A DNA stretch of 64,000 bases from Amyloporia xantha (lineage: Eukaryota > Basidiomycota > Agaricomycetes > Polyporales > Adustoporiaceae): NCBI GenBank assembly GCA_036971615.1, contig JAYKKR010000025.1, forward strand, positions 576,623-640,622, written 5' to 3'. The first letter of the stretch is position 1. The number at the start of each line of letters is the position of its first letter. Below the pieces are notes generated by a model. The model was given only the letters and a program-made list of their open reading frames with translations, did no database searches and was not told where the DNA came from. Shown here piece by piece: positions 10,984 to 22,859 of the stretch. Made by a program: the position numbers and the translations under genes.

Positions 10984-12951
10984 TCACTGCTCCCCTGCCT
11001 TCATCCTCTTTCCCTCCTGGACCTTCTCGGCGCCTTTCTTCCCCTCCATCTTGCCCATGAGCACCTTGGCCTCACCCTTCATCTTGTCGAGGAACCCAGC
11101 CTTCTTCGCCTTCTCCCCACCCGTAGCAGCGTCACCAGCCCCCGCGCCGGCCTCCTGGTTGCCCTCTTGCGTCGCATCGCCCTCGGGCTCAGAAGACGTC
11201 TGTGCAGCATTGGCCGAGGCCGGGTGGAGGGCAGCGGGGTGGTAATTCGTGTCTAAGTCGCCCTGAAAAAGAGGAGAGGTCAGTTTGTGTTCCATCATGT
11301 ATAAGAAAATCAGATGGAAATGTCGCGTTGTGGTGCTCGCACCTCGTCCTCACCCCGGTGCTCGATATCGACACCCTGCCCGTCCTGATAGCTCGCGTCT
11401 GTACCGACTCCCACGCCATGCCAGACAGCACTAGGCGCACCGAGCGTGTACTTGCGCGGACTGAGATTGACATGGAGGAGATTCATCTGTGTCTCACGAC
11501 CCTCTCCTTCCTCTGGGTTCGCCCTCCCATCGTCTCCAGCCGAAGCACCACCACGACCATCTGCACTCGAAGCGAGACTAGAGCTGCTGCTCACCTTGTT
11601 CTCGGCATGATGAGTCTCCTTCACACCACCGTTCACGTCCGTTGCACTCTGTTGTCTCTCGTGCCTCTCCTCCCGTTCGGACTGGTCCATCTCCGCGAGC
11701 TTGTCGCCCTTCTGCCCCTCGCTGACGGCTGTCGTTCCCCTCTCATCGGGCAACACCGCGACGCCCTCCTCTCCCTTTCCACCCACCAACGCGCCTACTC
11801 CGCCCGCAACGTTTCTGCCGGCTCTGTTCTCTCCCAAACCGAGACTCTCGTTCCCTGCTTCCTCTCCCGGCCTCGCCAGCGCTGGCTTACTCGCATAGTC
11901 GACCGGATGCGTGCCCGTCGCAGACGACGTCGCGTTCGTCGCGCCTGCGCCGCCGCCGGTCTCGTCTGGGAGGGCTGCGACGCTCTGCTCGCGGAGTTTG
12001 CCCGGCAGCGAGCCTGCGCCATCCTGGTGCGTGAAGGGCTGCTGGCCGAGTGGCTCTTGCGACGGCAGTGAGGTGCGGTCAGTCACTGCTGTCGTCGTCG
12101 TTGTAGTCGTCGTCTTCGGCACGCCTGAGATGACGGGGGCAAGGACGTTCGAAGGTGCCTTGGAGGGGTATGGTGCCGTGGAGGGGTATGGCAGGGATGG
12201 GTATGTCGCTAGGGTGAGGTATGAGCAGGCAAAGTGTCAAGACATGCGTTCAGTGCTGACCTGTTCCAGCGGTGTCTGCTGGCAGACTGCGCTCGGGTTG
12301 CACATTGCGCTCATCGGGCAGCTTGGTAACGCCCTCCTCGGAGACTGTGCCAGGGAGTGCGCCGGTGCCGCCTACGTGCTCCCGCGGGAGCGCGCCATCC
12401 CGCTCGGTGGACGGTAGCGATGTCAGGTGGCTGTCATCGTGCTCCGACGCACGCGCGGTGCCGTCGATGTTGCTGCCTGTCGAATTGCTACCGGCTGTTG
12501 AGAGACGAAGGTCAGTACGTCTGGTTCAAGAGGTCGACTCTTCGATGTTCGTGGAGTTCTGTGACGCACGGGTACATCCGAAGCGCGATGACGACTAGGG
12601 AGATAGGTACGTACGGATGTATGATGAGACGACGTCAACGACGCTTGCAGCCGTGTTGGTGACGCTTTGCATCGCGCTCTTCGCGGCGTCGCCGAGGACC
12701 TGGGTGTTAACGCCACTGCTCTCGCTGGGGGTCATGTACTCGCTCGCCCTGGGGTATGCTCCGGGGAAGTCGCGCCCTGGCGTGGACACGGTGCTTTGTG
12801 TACTCTGCGTGTACTGGACACCTGGGGGAATGACTCCGTCTGCGGCAGGGGCGGGGTCTTCACGGGCGAAGGCAGCGGTGGTGGTGGACTGTGCCCACTC
12901 GGAGGCGGGGGTGCCTGTTTCTGTTGAGATGATGGGTGGTTGGCCAGACAT
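10984..12951 (-). CDS. Hydrophilic LPDER-repeat protein, basidiomycete-type, function unknown
   Basis: Model: exons 12951-12615, 12494-12261, 12208-11343 and 11262-10984, 571 residues, frame continuous. No signal peptide or membrane segment. The chain is Ser/Thr/Gly/Ala/Glu-rich and looks disordered. A spaced repeat occurs at least three times: GTGALPG...EEGVTKLPDER (near 155-176), GAGSLPG...SVAALPDE (255-275) and GGVGALV...EEGVAVLPDER (328-349). The conserved C-terminal block reads DLDTNYHPAALHPA, then a basic Lys/Gly helix region GFLDKMKGEAKVLMGKMEGK and KRMKAGEQ. I recall this C-terminal block from uncharacterised basidiomycete proteins. Its LEA-like composition suggests, as inference only, a stress or desiccation role. 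A run of Thr (MPKTTTTTTTT-like) lies in exon 3. It shares a 977 bp divergent upstream region with the ThrE-like gene. Confidence 0.75.
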
Positions 12952-13928
12952 GTTGAAAGATGTGGTCGTGGTGGTCGTTATCGTGAAAGTGCGTTAGATT
13001 TCGAGTGTGTGAATGAAATGGATCGCGGTGTGAGGCAGCTATGGATGCGCTGGGAGTCCTTTATGAAGGCCCATTGGCGCGCCAATGTCATGGAGTTAAA
13101 CTGTCGTCACTCGCGCAGCAACACCGACGGCGACTCCAGTGATGTCATGTCGCGCCAGGCGTCTGCGCTCGGGCGTATGTTCACCTGCCTATTGCAGCGA
13201 TGATTTGTCTTGATCGTAGACGCCGGTCTATGATGCATTCAATGTCAATTGATTGTCAAGCACCAAACTGCGACTATGTTATGTACCAGTCTTACATCAT
13301 ACTTGTCCTACTTTCCCAGCCGCTTCTACATCATTGAAAGGTGGCTTTACGGGCCTTCAGCTTCAACGTTCAACAGACTTCAACAGACTCTACATGCTTG
13401 CACATTTAGCTCCTACTCCAGCGCTATACCGACTATCATAGTGCTTGCTCTGACATTACCCCCTACATGTCATATTGCTCTAGTCGTGACCACTGGCCCA
13501 TTGGGACCTCCCAAAAATACAAGAATTCTACTCTGGCTCTCGTTTGGTCTTCCGTGGGCAGATTCTAAATTGTTGCCTTGCAGAGGGAGCGGAAGACAGT
13601 GACTATCGGTCTGCTGCAAGTAATTCCCAGGTGCAGGCTCGAGACAGTCGCGATCCAAATGCGCTATTGTTTTAGATCGTGTCCACCGTACGCTGATAGG
13701 TGAGGCGGGTTCTACTTACGACCGACCTAGAACATGCTTGGAGTTAGTCTCAGCTGAAACGCACAGTTGGCCCATACGGATGCGAATATTCAACCTTCAG
13801 AAAAACTTCCATCTGGCCCCAGCCCTCGGCGAGTACTCAAAAGGTCAGCGCACGACGCAGCTCCCTCACGCTACATCTATTATTTCGAGAGAATAGGCTT
13901 CACAAGCTAGCTACCGCTTTTTTTTGCC
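12952..13928. promoter_or_regulatory. Divergent intergenic region between the LPDER gene and the ThrE-like gene
   Basis: This 977 bp lies between two start codons that face away from each other, so both promoters must be here. A run of eight or more T residues sits just before the ThrE-like start. No specific binding site was identified. Short reading frames inside it show no family features. Confidence 0.5.
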
Positions 13929-16464
13929 ATGTCTTACACCGATTTTCCCCCTCGCCATTCGACGCTGGGTCGTCGATCACTCGCTTCCGGTGGACCGTCC
14001 ACTGGGCCCGAACAGGGCGCTCCCCGCGCTTCGCGAGTGCAGTTCAGCACCGGCCCATTCGCGGCCTCGTCCGACGAGTACAATGTGACACAGGTCTCCC
14101 CAGAATCTGGCGGGCACGAGCGTTCCTCTTCGCTGCCGGAGCCCTTCTACGCTGCAGGGCCAAGCTCCGACAACGACCGTATGTTTGAGAGCGATGCACA
14201 TCGTCCTAGGTATACGTCCGAGCCCCAAGTGCGTCCGCAGAAGCGTGTCCGCTTCGACGCATCCACTCGGCGCGACTCCGACGACAGCGAACACTCCGAG
14301 GAGACGCTTTACCAGGATGACCATGTAGACGACATGTCTAAATTCTCCCTGTCGTCGTATCGTCACCCGTTCGACATCCCCCCGCCCGACAGTACGTACG
14401 GCGGATGTCCCGATCGCGCTGTCGAACCCAAGTCGGAACGACCGGCGAGCACGCGGGGAGGAGAACGAGACCACGACGAGACGGTGATGCGCAGGCGCAT
14501 TCGACATGACAGTGTCGACTCCAATGGCGGCTTTCTCACTCCCGAGGCTGCGAAAGCGCAGCGTCAGTGGGATAACCTGCGCAACATGAATCTTCTCCTG
14601 CAGTATGGCGATGGCTCGCCGATCTTCGACCCTGACGATCCGGTCATCACCGGCGTGAGCAAGCACCCGCTGAGCGACATTGAGCGCGATGAGAAACACC
14701 ATCTCCGGCTTATGTCCTATCGCGAACGCCGCAAGTACATGCAGCGCGCGAGGATCGAGTATAATGTCACGAGTACGCATTTGTCCTTCAGTTTAGTTGA
14801 TGCCTCGACTCATGTGCCTCTCTGTAGCCGTTGCTAATAGGCAGACGTTCCTTCTTGTACTCGGAAAAGCGCTGGTGAAGTTCGCCGCGCCTTCCCATCG
14901 TCTCGAGTCGCAGCTGCTCGCCGCGGCACGTATTCTGGAAATCGATTTGGAGACGGTGCACCTGCCCACCGCCATCATCGCGTCCTTCGGGACCGACGGC
15001 GAGCCGACCTCCGAAGTGCACGTCATCGCGCGAAAGGGCCAGCTTTCCCTCGGGTGTCTTCATCGCGTGCACCAGATCTACCGAGGCGTCGTGCACGACG
15101 AGATGAGCGCGAAGGAGGCTACGCAGCAGCTCAAGTCGCTGCTGGGCGAGAAACCCATATACGGACCGCGCATCAAGATCCCGCTCGCGTTCTTCCTGTC
15201 CACCATCATCTGTCCGCTCGCGTTCGGCGGCTCCTTCGTCGACATGTGGATCGCGGGCTCGGGTGCGTTCGTCCTATCCTTCGTGCAAACGCACGTCTCG
15301 TCGAAGAAGGATACAATATACGCTAATGTCTATGAGTACGTTGTTCCGTTCGAAGATTGAAGTAGCGTTGACATTTGGAATAGCACAACCGTCACCATCC
15401 TCATCTCATTCGTAGCTCGCGCTCTGAGCAGTATCCGATCCGAGATCTTCTGTTACTCAGCCATTTCGTCGTCGGCCATCATCGGAATTCTCCCAGGTTT
15501 CCTGGTTTGTAAGTGTCGCGGTATATTATTCATGATCAGTTGCTTATGATATCTATGCAGTGTGCAGTGCCCTGGAACTGGGTTCGAAGAATCTCGTCTG
15601 CGGTAGTGTGAACCTCGTCTACGCGCTGATTGTCACTCTGTTCATTGTAAGCTCTTCTGCAAAACGCACTCGACACCATGTCTGATGATTTTGCAACCAG
15701 TCTTTCGGCCTGCAGATCGGTTCAGATCTATTCTTGCTGTTTGACCGCTCGGCCCACGACGAGATCACCACGCTCGCGGCCCGCACAGCGAGTGCCGTCG
15801 TAGTCACCGGCACGTACATCACAGACTACAAGGGGAACGGAAGCACCCTCATGGGAGCGTTCACGTTCACGAACTCAACTCCTATCGTGCTCGAGAACAT
15901 CGTGAACGGCTGCTACCGCCCGCCCTCCTTCCCGTGGTACCTCCAGCCGTTCCCCTGGTGGACGCAGTTCATCCTCGTCCCTTCCTTCGCTCTGCTGTGC
16001 TCGCTGGCGAACCTGCAGCCTTTGTTCACGCTTGACCTCCTCGTCATGGTCTTCATCTCCTGTGTGGGGTACACCGCGAACAAGGTGGCGAGCATGTTCA
16101 TCTTCCACCACTCCGATATCGTCTCCGCCATCGGAGCCTTCGCGATTGGAGTTCTGGGAAACATCTACTCCAGGAAGCTTGGTGGAACCGCGTTCACGGC
16201 CATGGTGCCCGGTGTCTTGTTCCTTGTGCCCGTACGTATCTTCTCAACTTTCCTCCCACGCGTCCCGCTGATGGTTGTTTGCTCGATATCAAGTCTGGAC
16301 TGTCGCAAGCCGGTGGTATCAATTCACAGGGTGACGCCAGTGGTATAGACACCGGTTATGAGATGGTGGAAGTCGTCGTCGGTATTGTTGTCGGACTGTT
16401 CATATCTCAAGCCATTGTCTATCTGTTTGGAAACCGAAAGAACGCTGCTTCGTTTACTTTCTGA
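13929..16464 (+). CDS. ThrE / PRM10-like (DUF1212) membrane transporter
   Basis: Related to bacterial threonine/serine exporters (ThrE) and yeast Prm10, so probably an amino-acid exporter or vacuolar/plasma-membrane transporter; the substrate is not shown. Exons 13929-14772, 14828-15335, 15384-15508, 15561-15646, 15701-16231 and 16294-16464 give 754 residues with all phases matching. The first 275 residues are disordered and Ser/Arg/Asp-rich. The conserved part starts at RARIEYNVT|TVANRQTFL across intron 1, then LGKALVKFAAPSHRLESQL, the family's hallmark. Several hydrophobic helices follow (IPLAFFLSTIICPLAF; YSAISSSAIIGILPGFLVL; WTQFILVPSFALLCSLANLQ; the GIVVGLFISQAIVYLFG tail). The paired ThrE_1 and ThrE_2 halves are fused in one chain, as usual in fungi. 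Start: ATG after a T-rich leader. Confidence 0.9.
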
Positions 16465-16896
16465 ATTATATTCCACAGCAAGTACAATAAAGTCCACATC
16501 GATGATGATATATTTATATAACAAAAACACCCGAAATAAAAACCTTGACATTTGAATAGTGCTCAGAACTTTGAGTGCTCCGCCTGGAACGTTTTGCATG
16601 TATACAAGTCGCAGAGATTTCGATCCAAGTCGAGACAATGCTGGACTCAAGCCGACGCATACATGTTTCTGTGTGTGGCAAGAGCAAGTTGCCCGTTAAT
16701 CTCCCTTAGTTGCTCACGCTGGTTAATTCAAAAGAAAAGCGTAAGCTGCATTGTGCGCAATCACCGCATTGCTGACCATAAATAACATCTTGTCACTGTT
16801 GTCCAACTGTTGTCAGCAAATACCAGCTGAGGACCCAGCGAGCCAAGTTCGACAAGTCCGGGGTCCTAGATTACGGCAAAGACCGCGAGGTAGGCT

Positions 16897-17392
16897 AGGA
16901 CCCCGGCGAATCCCCCAAGAGCCTCGATCCCAAATCGTCCTTCGTTCGGACCTCGCCCGACGCCCAATTCGGACTTTGGGCACATAACTTCGCGGAAAAG
17001 GCCTAATTTCGGCCCCAAATGGGATCGAACCTCTCAAAATCGCTGAAGCCTCGCAAAAAAGGCCGATCTGCTCATCGGGCGGTGCTGAATTGTTCGGCGC
17101 TGTCTGCACGCCATCTGGATCACGGAAGAGCATTCGGCAGGGGACCGAAGAGGCGTCTGAGGAGATGCCCGTCGGCTCGACCGGCCTGTCCATTTCCGCG
17201 CCAGGACTGGCCGGATTTCGGCCCTGATAGGATCGGACATGCGGGCTGAGGGGTACATTTCGGACCGTTATGGCACCGAACATTTCGACCTACGCCCCCC
17301 AAATTCGGCCTTTTGGATCGAACATTTTCGAAAATTTGGCCGATTTTCGGACCAAATGGGATCGAGGCTCTTGGGGGATTCGCCGGGGTCCT
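16897..17392. mobile_element. hAT-type MITE, 496 bp, with perfect 36 bp terminal inverted repeats
   Basis: The left end starts AGGACCCCGGCGAATCCCCC and the right end is its exact reverse complement over 36 bases. The element is flanked by an identical 8 bp target duplication, GGTAGGCT, at 16889-16896 and 17393-17400. An 8 bp duplication is the hallmark of hAT transposition. The interior repeats TTCGGMC and GGATCGAA motifs in both orientations, like hAT subterminal repeats, and has no transposase. Perfect ends and duplication point to recent insertion. A relative lies at 43614-44345. Confidence 0.9.
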
Positions 17393-17400
17393 GGTAGGCT

Positions 17401-20400
17401 GCGAGCCTCGAGGCGGCGTGCCCGTTCTTCAACATGCATATGAACGTCGAACGTTGACTCCGGCTTTGATCAAGGTCTTCAAGGACTAACTGTTGCTGAC
17501 GGTCAAATCTGTTGGACGATACTCTACATGAAGCTGTCTACTACCAACGGTATTTTGGTGTGATTACGACTACATCTATAGCCATTTCTCCGAGTCTGCT
17601 GGTACACCATCCTGTCTTCGTCGGAATGCTTTAGACTCCTCGCCTCATGGTTTATCTCTGCTCCTATACCTATATGAGCTATGGTGAATGTGGAGTCTGC
17701 TGCTGCTTGAGAGTACAACTTATGTGGTAATGGGGTGCACTCTTTTGATCCTTTCCTGTCAGCGAAGAGCCTCCGGTAACAACTCATTCTAGTGAAGAGA
17801 AGAGCGGATCGATTATGTACTGTTCGTTCGCGAGCTGTTTCTTTAGTGTCTAGATCTAGTGAACTCTTTGCCGTGAATCGCTCACGGTTCATCAACTAAC
17901 CTAGGTCTCTCGGTATTGTGAAGGACGTTAGTAAGGACTGTTTTGGTCCCAGGCAACAGTGAGTTCCAGTCTCTTTCATGACAACTGTATTATAGGGCCT
18001 GATACTTTGCTTTCCAGCTCAAGATCGGGCGCATTTCAAGCTTAGCTATTAGCACTTCGTATAACCGGATGCCGACGGCTTGATGACTCTTCTCTGACGG
18101 TGCCTGTGTTGGCCACGGCGGAATACTTCCAACACGTCGAAGTCCCTAGGATATGTCTATATATGGCTTCAGGTCTGAATAAATGTTAATAATATCTTCG
18201 CTTGCGTCCGAGATTGACACCGTCAGACTCAGCTCTGCTCGCCTCGGCGAAAGTTGAAACTATGGGAATATTCCTCGGGTCGAATATGAGTAAGTACGCG
18301 TCATTTTGTATACGGCATGTTTTAAGCTATACTTACATACGAATCTCTTCCAGCAAGCCAAATGATCCCTCACGATGGCAACTCCTCATCATTCAGGTAA
18401 CTCCGTAGTCAGTAAATGATGATACTCATGTCGTTAGTGAGCTCGGATTGAATAGGCTGATTTTCGTCTCAATTAGACTCGTCGCAGTTGAGACGCCGTG
18501 AAATGCAACAGGCACACCTCGGATACGGTCCGAACTTCCGGTATGTGCTTCTTTCGACTACTTCTGTTCGAGCGGATCTCGCAGGTTAAGACGTACAACT
18601 ACAGCTCGCAATGTCATGCTAGCCCCTGTTTGACTAAATCGGACATCCATTTAGCAGCTATTGTGTGCCGTCAACCCGGGAGGATAGGCCTGGTATGCGG
18701 GTAAGTTCAATCATCTCTCTCGTCACCCGACAAGAAGAATAAAGTTTTTTTCGTTACCAGACATCTAAACCTTCAGGATGACCACCGGAGCCAGCCAAAT
18801 TGCTATCACATGAGTAAATGGGCGCATATCATTGGCCGCCGTGTCCTCGTGGTGCCGAACCGCCGCTCCTCCACATAGCTCCCCGGCGGACTCATTATAC
18901 CAGCTCCTGATTTGTGAGTAGTATATGATATTAGCAAAAGTACCGCTATCACCTGTTGCCCTACACGACGGAATAGCGTTCGCTCCTTGATACTTGTACA
19001 AAAGCAGGCCACAGGTTAGTTGCTCCGTGTTCACATGGGACGACGAGTCCCTGCTGCGGCGCCGAATTGACTCAAATAGCGTATCTTCTACCGCGGTGTT
19101 TTGACAGGTGTCTTTAGCATTTAATCTGATGGACTCATGATTACTCTAGGCAAGTCTCGCTCGACGGACCCTTATCCCACTTATGCGTTCGATGCGGATA
19201 ACCCCATTCTTAATCACCACGACACGGAAGGATCAAGGATGAAATTGTAACTAACAGGCGGACATCGACAAAACCTTCCGTCAGCGGATTTCGAAAATCT
19301 CCGTTTAAACTGTTTTACAGCGTTTTGTAGACCTTCCGTTCGATGTCCTTATGCTACCGGATGGAGGCTCCATTCTGACCAACTCGCACGTACTATGCTC
19401 CGTGAGTGGAAATTGCTTCATCTGGTGTTCTTAATCTCATACCCGTTTTAACGGTGTCTACACTGCATGAATCCATCTAACACACAGAGCCACGTAACGA
19501 TTGGCGTTCTCGTGTAACGCTTGCTCGACTTCTCATCATAGCACAGTTTGGTTTCTCGGGCATGCAGTGTCCGGACCAAGAAGATTCCGATATACTCGGC
19601 AGGCTGTGCTTCGCTTGTTTCTTGTTGTCTAAATCACTTTCGGAGATCATGACATCAAAAGAGCACCTGATAATCTGGCGAGCACTCTAACAAATTTCCT
19701 TTCAAGACGATCGCCGCATTCGTCATCCAGGACTCGATCCAGGCTTTTTCTTGCCCCTAATGACGACGGCTCTCCGGAAACTTCTTTGGGCTTAGACAGC
19801 GGCGCCTGCGCCTGAGCCGATCCGAGGAAGAATCAAGTACTGAACTCTATCTTTATCATCGCTTCTACTGACGTACATATTCCCTCGCTGCCTCTTAAAC
19901 ATCTCTCGCTAATCACTTAATTTTGGTAGGCTATCTTACCCTTGTGCTTCCGCCTGTTTCCATTACCTTCAGAGAATGCCACGCTTGTAACTGCGAGCAT
20001 TGCCCGATGACTAACTGTCAGTGCCAACTAGGCCATGGGGCTATAATCTCAGCGTCAGCGCAGATCACAGCATCACCTATAGCGGACATGGTCTTCACCA
20101 TATTCGCTCTAGGTGGCTCATGGATGTGGTACTTAGTACGTATACTATGGTGCGAAGCTGGTGCGAAGCTGGTGCGAATGGAACAGCAGCGAGCGTCAGA
20201 CAATCAGCAGACATCTGCACATGGCAAACAGTCTCCTTCGACTCCATTTGTCGGTGTCCTCCTTGACATAACTGCACGCGGCGTACACGTTTGCTGTAGG
20301 TGTTCAGGAGAACAGACTAAATGAAGACGGAGCCTCCTTGTTCCCCTGCGGACTTTGATGGAAGAGTGTCATGCCATGCAAAATGTCAATCTTCGCGCGC

Positions 20401-20934
20401 GGCAGTTTTTCAATTCGTTCGTTCTATGGAAAATGACTGATACTCACGTCATCCACAACCTTAGTCTTAAAACATTTAGCCGCTGCGTGCCAGATGCAGA
20501 TGCCTGCTTCCGAAGTTCCGCCTTCCTTCTGCGTCATGAGTGTTGCGGTGTGAGCAGTCCTTCTATTGAGCCTCCTCCTGCGAAATCAGATGGACTGACG
20601 CTCATTCACGACATGTGTTCCTTAGTGTCCAAATCCAGGTGCCGTTTGACTTCGGAACGTCGAACTTTACCATCGCCGGCCACCTCTTATGACTCTCATG
20701 TCCCGTTATCGTCGGGTTGATCATGAACAACAGCTCACAACATGTATGTGCAGAGAGGACGGTATAAATTCATGAAGGATCAAGGCCTTGCTTCAATCCT
20801 CTCACACCCCAAGGTTCAGAGTATCGTGGTCGAAGGACATTTACGTGACACCATCCTTGTCTTAGTGCCAATCATCCTTACGGCACTCTCTTGCGTACTT
20901 TCCTCCAGTCCGCTCACTATCTTCGTTGTTCTTC
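17401..20934. other. 3.5 kb interval with splice-like fragments but no recognised gene
   Basis: Between the MITE and the WOPR gene there are several good donor/acceptor pairs on the plus strand (GTAAGTACG at 18291 to TTCCAG at 18356; GTGAGTAG at 18916 to GGAATAG near 18978). Short open pieces lie between them, such as MATPHHS from about 18378 and LPGGLIIPAPD near 18885. I could not join them into a protein I recognise. They could be a fast-evolving gene, a long non-coding upstream region or a decayed gene. A 133-residue Cys-containing frame at 19923-20324 shows no family motif. Confidence 0.35.
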
Positions 20935-22154
20935 ATGCATTCGGCACCCTCTTTCGGGCACCCAACTATTCCTGCTCTTCGTATGTTTGTCTTTGTGGAA
21001 GAAGATATTGACACTTATATTCTATTCACACTGCAGACCTACGAGACGCGAGGGATGCCCATGTGATCTTCGAGGCTGTTCGGCGCAACATACTGCCTTT
21101 GCTCACAAGGCGACTGACCGCGCAGGAGCGCGAACAATTGCAATCAGGTAATGTTTTCGTATGGGAAGAGGCCGAGCATAAACAGGGTAACTCTTCATCT
21201 ATTCTCTTATTTAATCGCATTTGTTAATCCAATTTGCAGGTGGATTAGAACGATGGACAGATGGACGCAGATGGTAAACATTTGACTCGTCGATACTGAT
21301 GCAAAAATTGATTGGTAGTCTGTACAGGTCCCAAAGTAGAATGCGAGGAGACTACCTTTTCTACGAAGAGAAGATAGAGACAACTCCGGAAGAGAAAGCT
21401 GCTAAAGCAGCTCGTCGGTATGTGCATGCACTATTTGTCTTTGATTAGATTCTGTGATCTCTGGCTCCAATCCAGGGCACGTAGAACGCTGGATCCGTTC
21501 AGCTACCAGCCCGCTCCAACTCGGCAGGACAGACCATCAAAGCCTGACGGTCTCACCAAGCAGACATATTCTACTCATGTCTACACGCATCAGTCGGAGC
21601 CAAGGAAATGGCATATTGTTGCATACTTCTCGGTATCTCAAGCGGATCAATCGCTTGACCTAGACAGATGCTCACCTTTGAATTCTGTCCAGGGTGATGA
21701 CTATACTCGTCTTCCCGTTATCGAAGACTATGAGTATCTTCGCAACCTCCGGGTTCCGGAGGGGATCTTTGCCTCTCCGCGAGGTAATCCCACAAGGGTT
21801 GGCCGCGGACCAGACGATCAAGGACATGGTGACTCGCAATGGTCGAGGAACTCCTGGTCTCTGCCGTCTCCTTTGACTACTCCTGCTGTGTCTCCGATTG
21901 ATAGGCCGGAGTCCTCATCATCATCCTCTTCGTCATCTACGAGTACTGTGGCATCAAGTAGTTCATCCACGTCTCAACAGTCCTCTAGCAGTGCATTACC
22001 CCTACCTCGCCTCTCGAATGTCGTTCCAATACACCCACTGTCTCCATCGATTTCCCACCATCCCCATTCGCCAGTTAGTCCTACGAGTTCAAGCTACCTT
22101 ACTCTCACGTCTGAAGACCGGCGGGCGCTGAACAGCTTTCGTGTTGTATTATGA
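20935..22154 (+). CDS. WOPR-domain (Gti1/Pac2 family) transcription regulator
   Basis: WOPR proteins (Wor1, Ryp1, Sge1, Pac2, Gti1) are fungal DNA-binding regulators of morphological switching, sporulation and pathogenic or developmental programmes. Exons 20935-20980, 21037-21186, 21240-21273, 21328-21417, 21476-21632 and 21693-22154 give 312 residues in frame. First WOPR box: RDAHVIFEAVRRNILPLLTR, then GNVFVWEE, ERWTDGRRWS and SRMRGDYLFYEEK (to about residue 92). Second box: GLTKQTYSTHVY and KWHIVAYFS (about 133-158), followed by DDYTRLPVIEDYEYLRN. The C-terminal 120 residues are Ser/Pro-rich and disordered, with poly-Ser runs. Exon 3 is only 34 nt and carries the core GLERWTDGRR. The start is the first in-frame ATG upstream of the box. 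A further upstream exon cannot be excluded. Confidence 0.88.
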
Positions 22155-22859
22155 TTCATTTATCATTTCCGTGATGGACTTTGCATGGTCTCATCCTATG
22201 GTCGTTCAGCGATTTCTCATGGGGTCTGAGTAGTACTAAATTATGGCCATTGTCACGCCTGCACGCCACTTGTATCACTGTACATCGGATTGCTAACAGA
22301 GAACTTTCGATTTCTATTGAAAAGTTAGCTTCTCAAGCGGGACCACCTTGAGGACGGCCACCGTCTGGCAGAACCTTGATTATCGTCTGCCTCGAGCTAT
22401 AGAGGTCACGATGGCACAGCATGCCGTGCGGTGCAACGTCCATCCAGCATTTTTCAGAATGTCATAGATCCCAGTCGAACAAGGAGAAGCGCAGGCAGTG
22501 TATCACGCTACAGGCCGTGGGTAGAAGTCAAATATAAAGTTCTTCTTGTTTCTTCTCCTGGCCAAGTTCTGTAGCATCTTCAGCGTTCGACTCAGAAGAT
22601 ATGACGTAGGTGGCAGAATCGCTGAGATCGTCTTCACCAAGCAAAGCACATTGGGATGACCGCGTGCCCAAGTGTGTGCAAAAGGGCCAGTCTCGGCAAT
22701 GGCTTGTGAAGGCCTAGGCAACTTTGCAGCGCGTACTTCCTGCTCTCGAATGACAGAACATCACCAGTTAACGGAAATAGGAGCTGAGAACGGATGAAAC
22801 AAGTAAGGATTGTAGATATTTTAGATCAACTGTGAGACTCTTTCAGACAAGGCTTGACA
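22155..22859. other. Convergent 3' interval between the WOPR gene and PMS1
   Basis: About 700 bp hold the two 3' ends. A 72-codon minus-strand frame (22503-22721) has no family features and no splice partner that I could find. I see no other element. Confidence 0.4.

Noticed and set aside
11202..12071. 289-codon plus-strand frame
   Set aside because: Antisense shadow of exons 3-4 of the LPDER gene; Arg/Leu-rich by-product of GC-rich sequence with no motif.
13977..14780. 267-codon minus-strand frame
   Set aside because: Antisense to ThrE-like exon 1, whose sense frame splices into clear family sequence.
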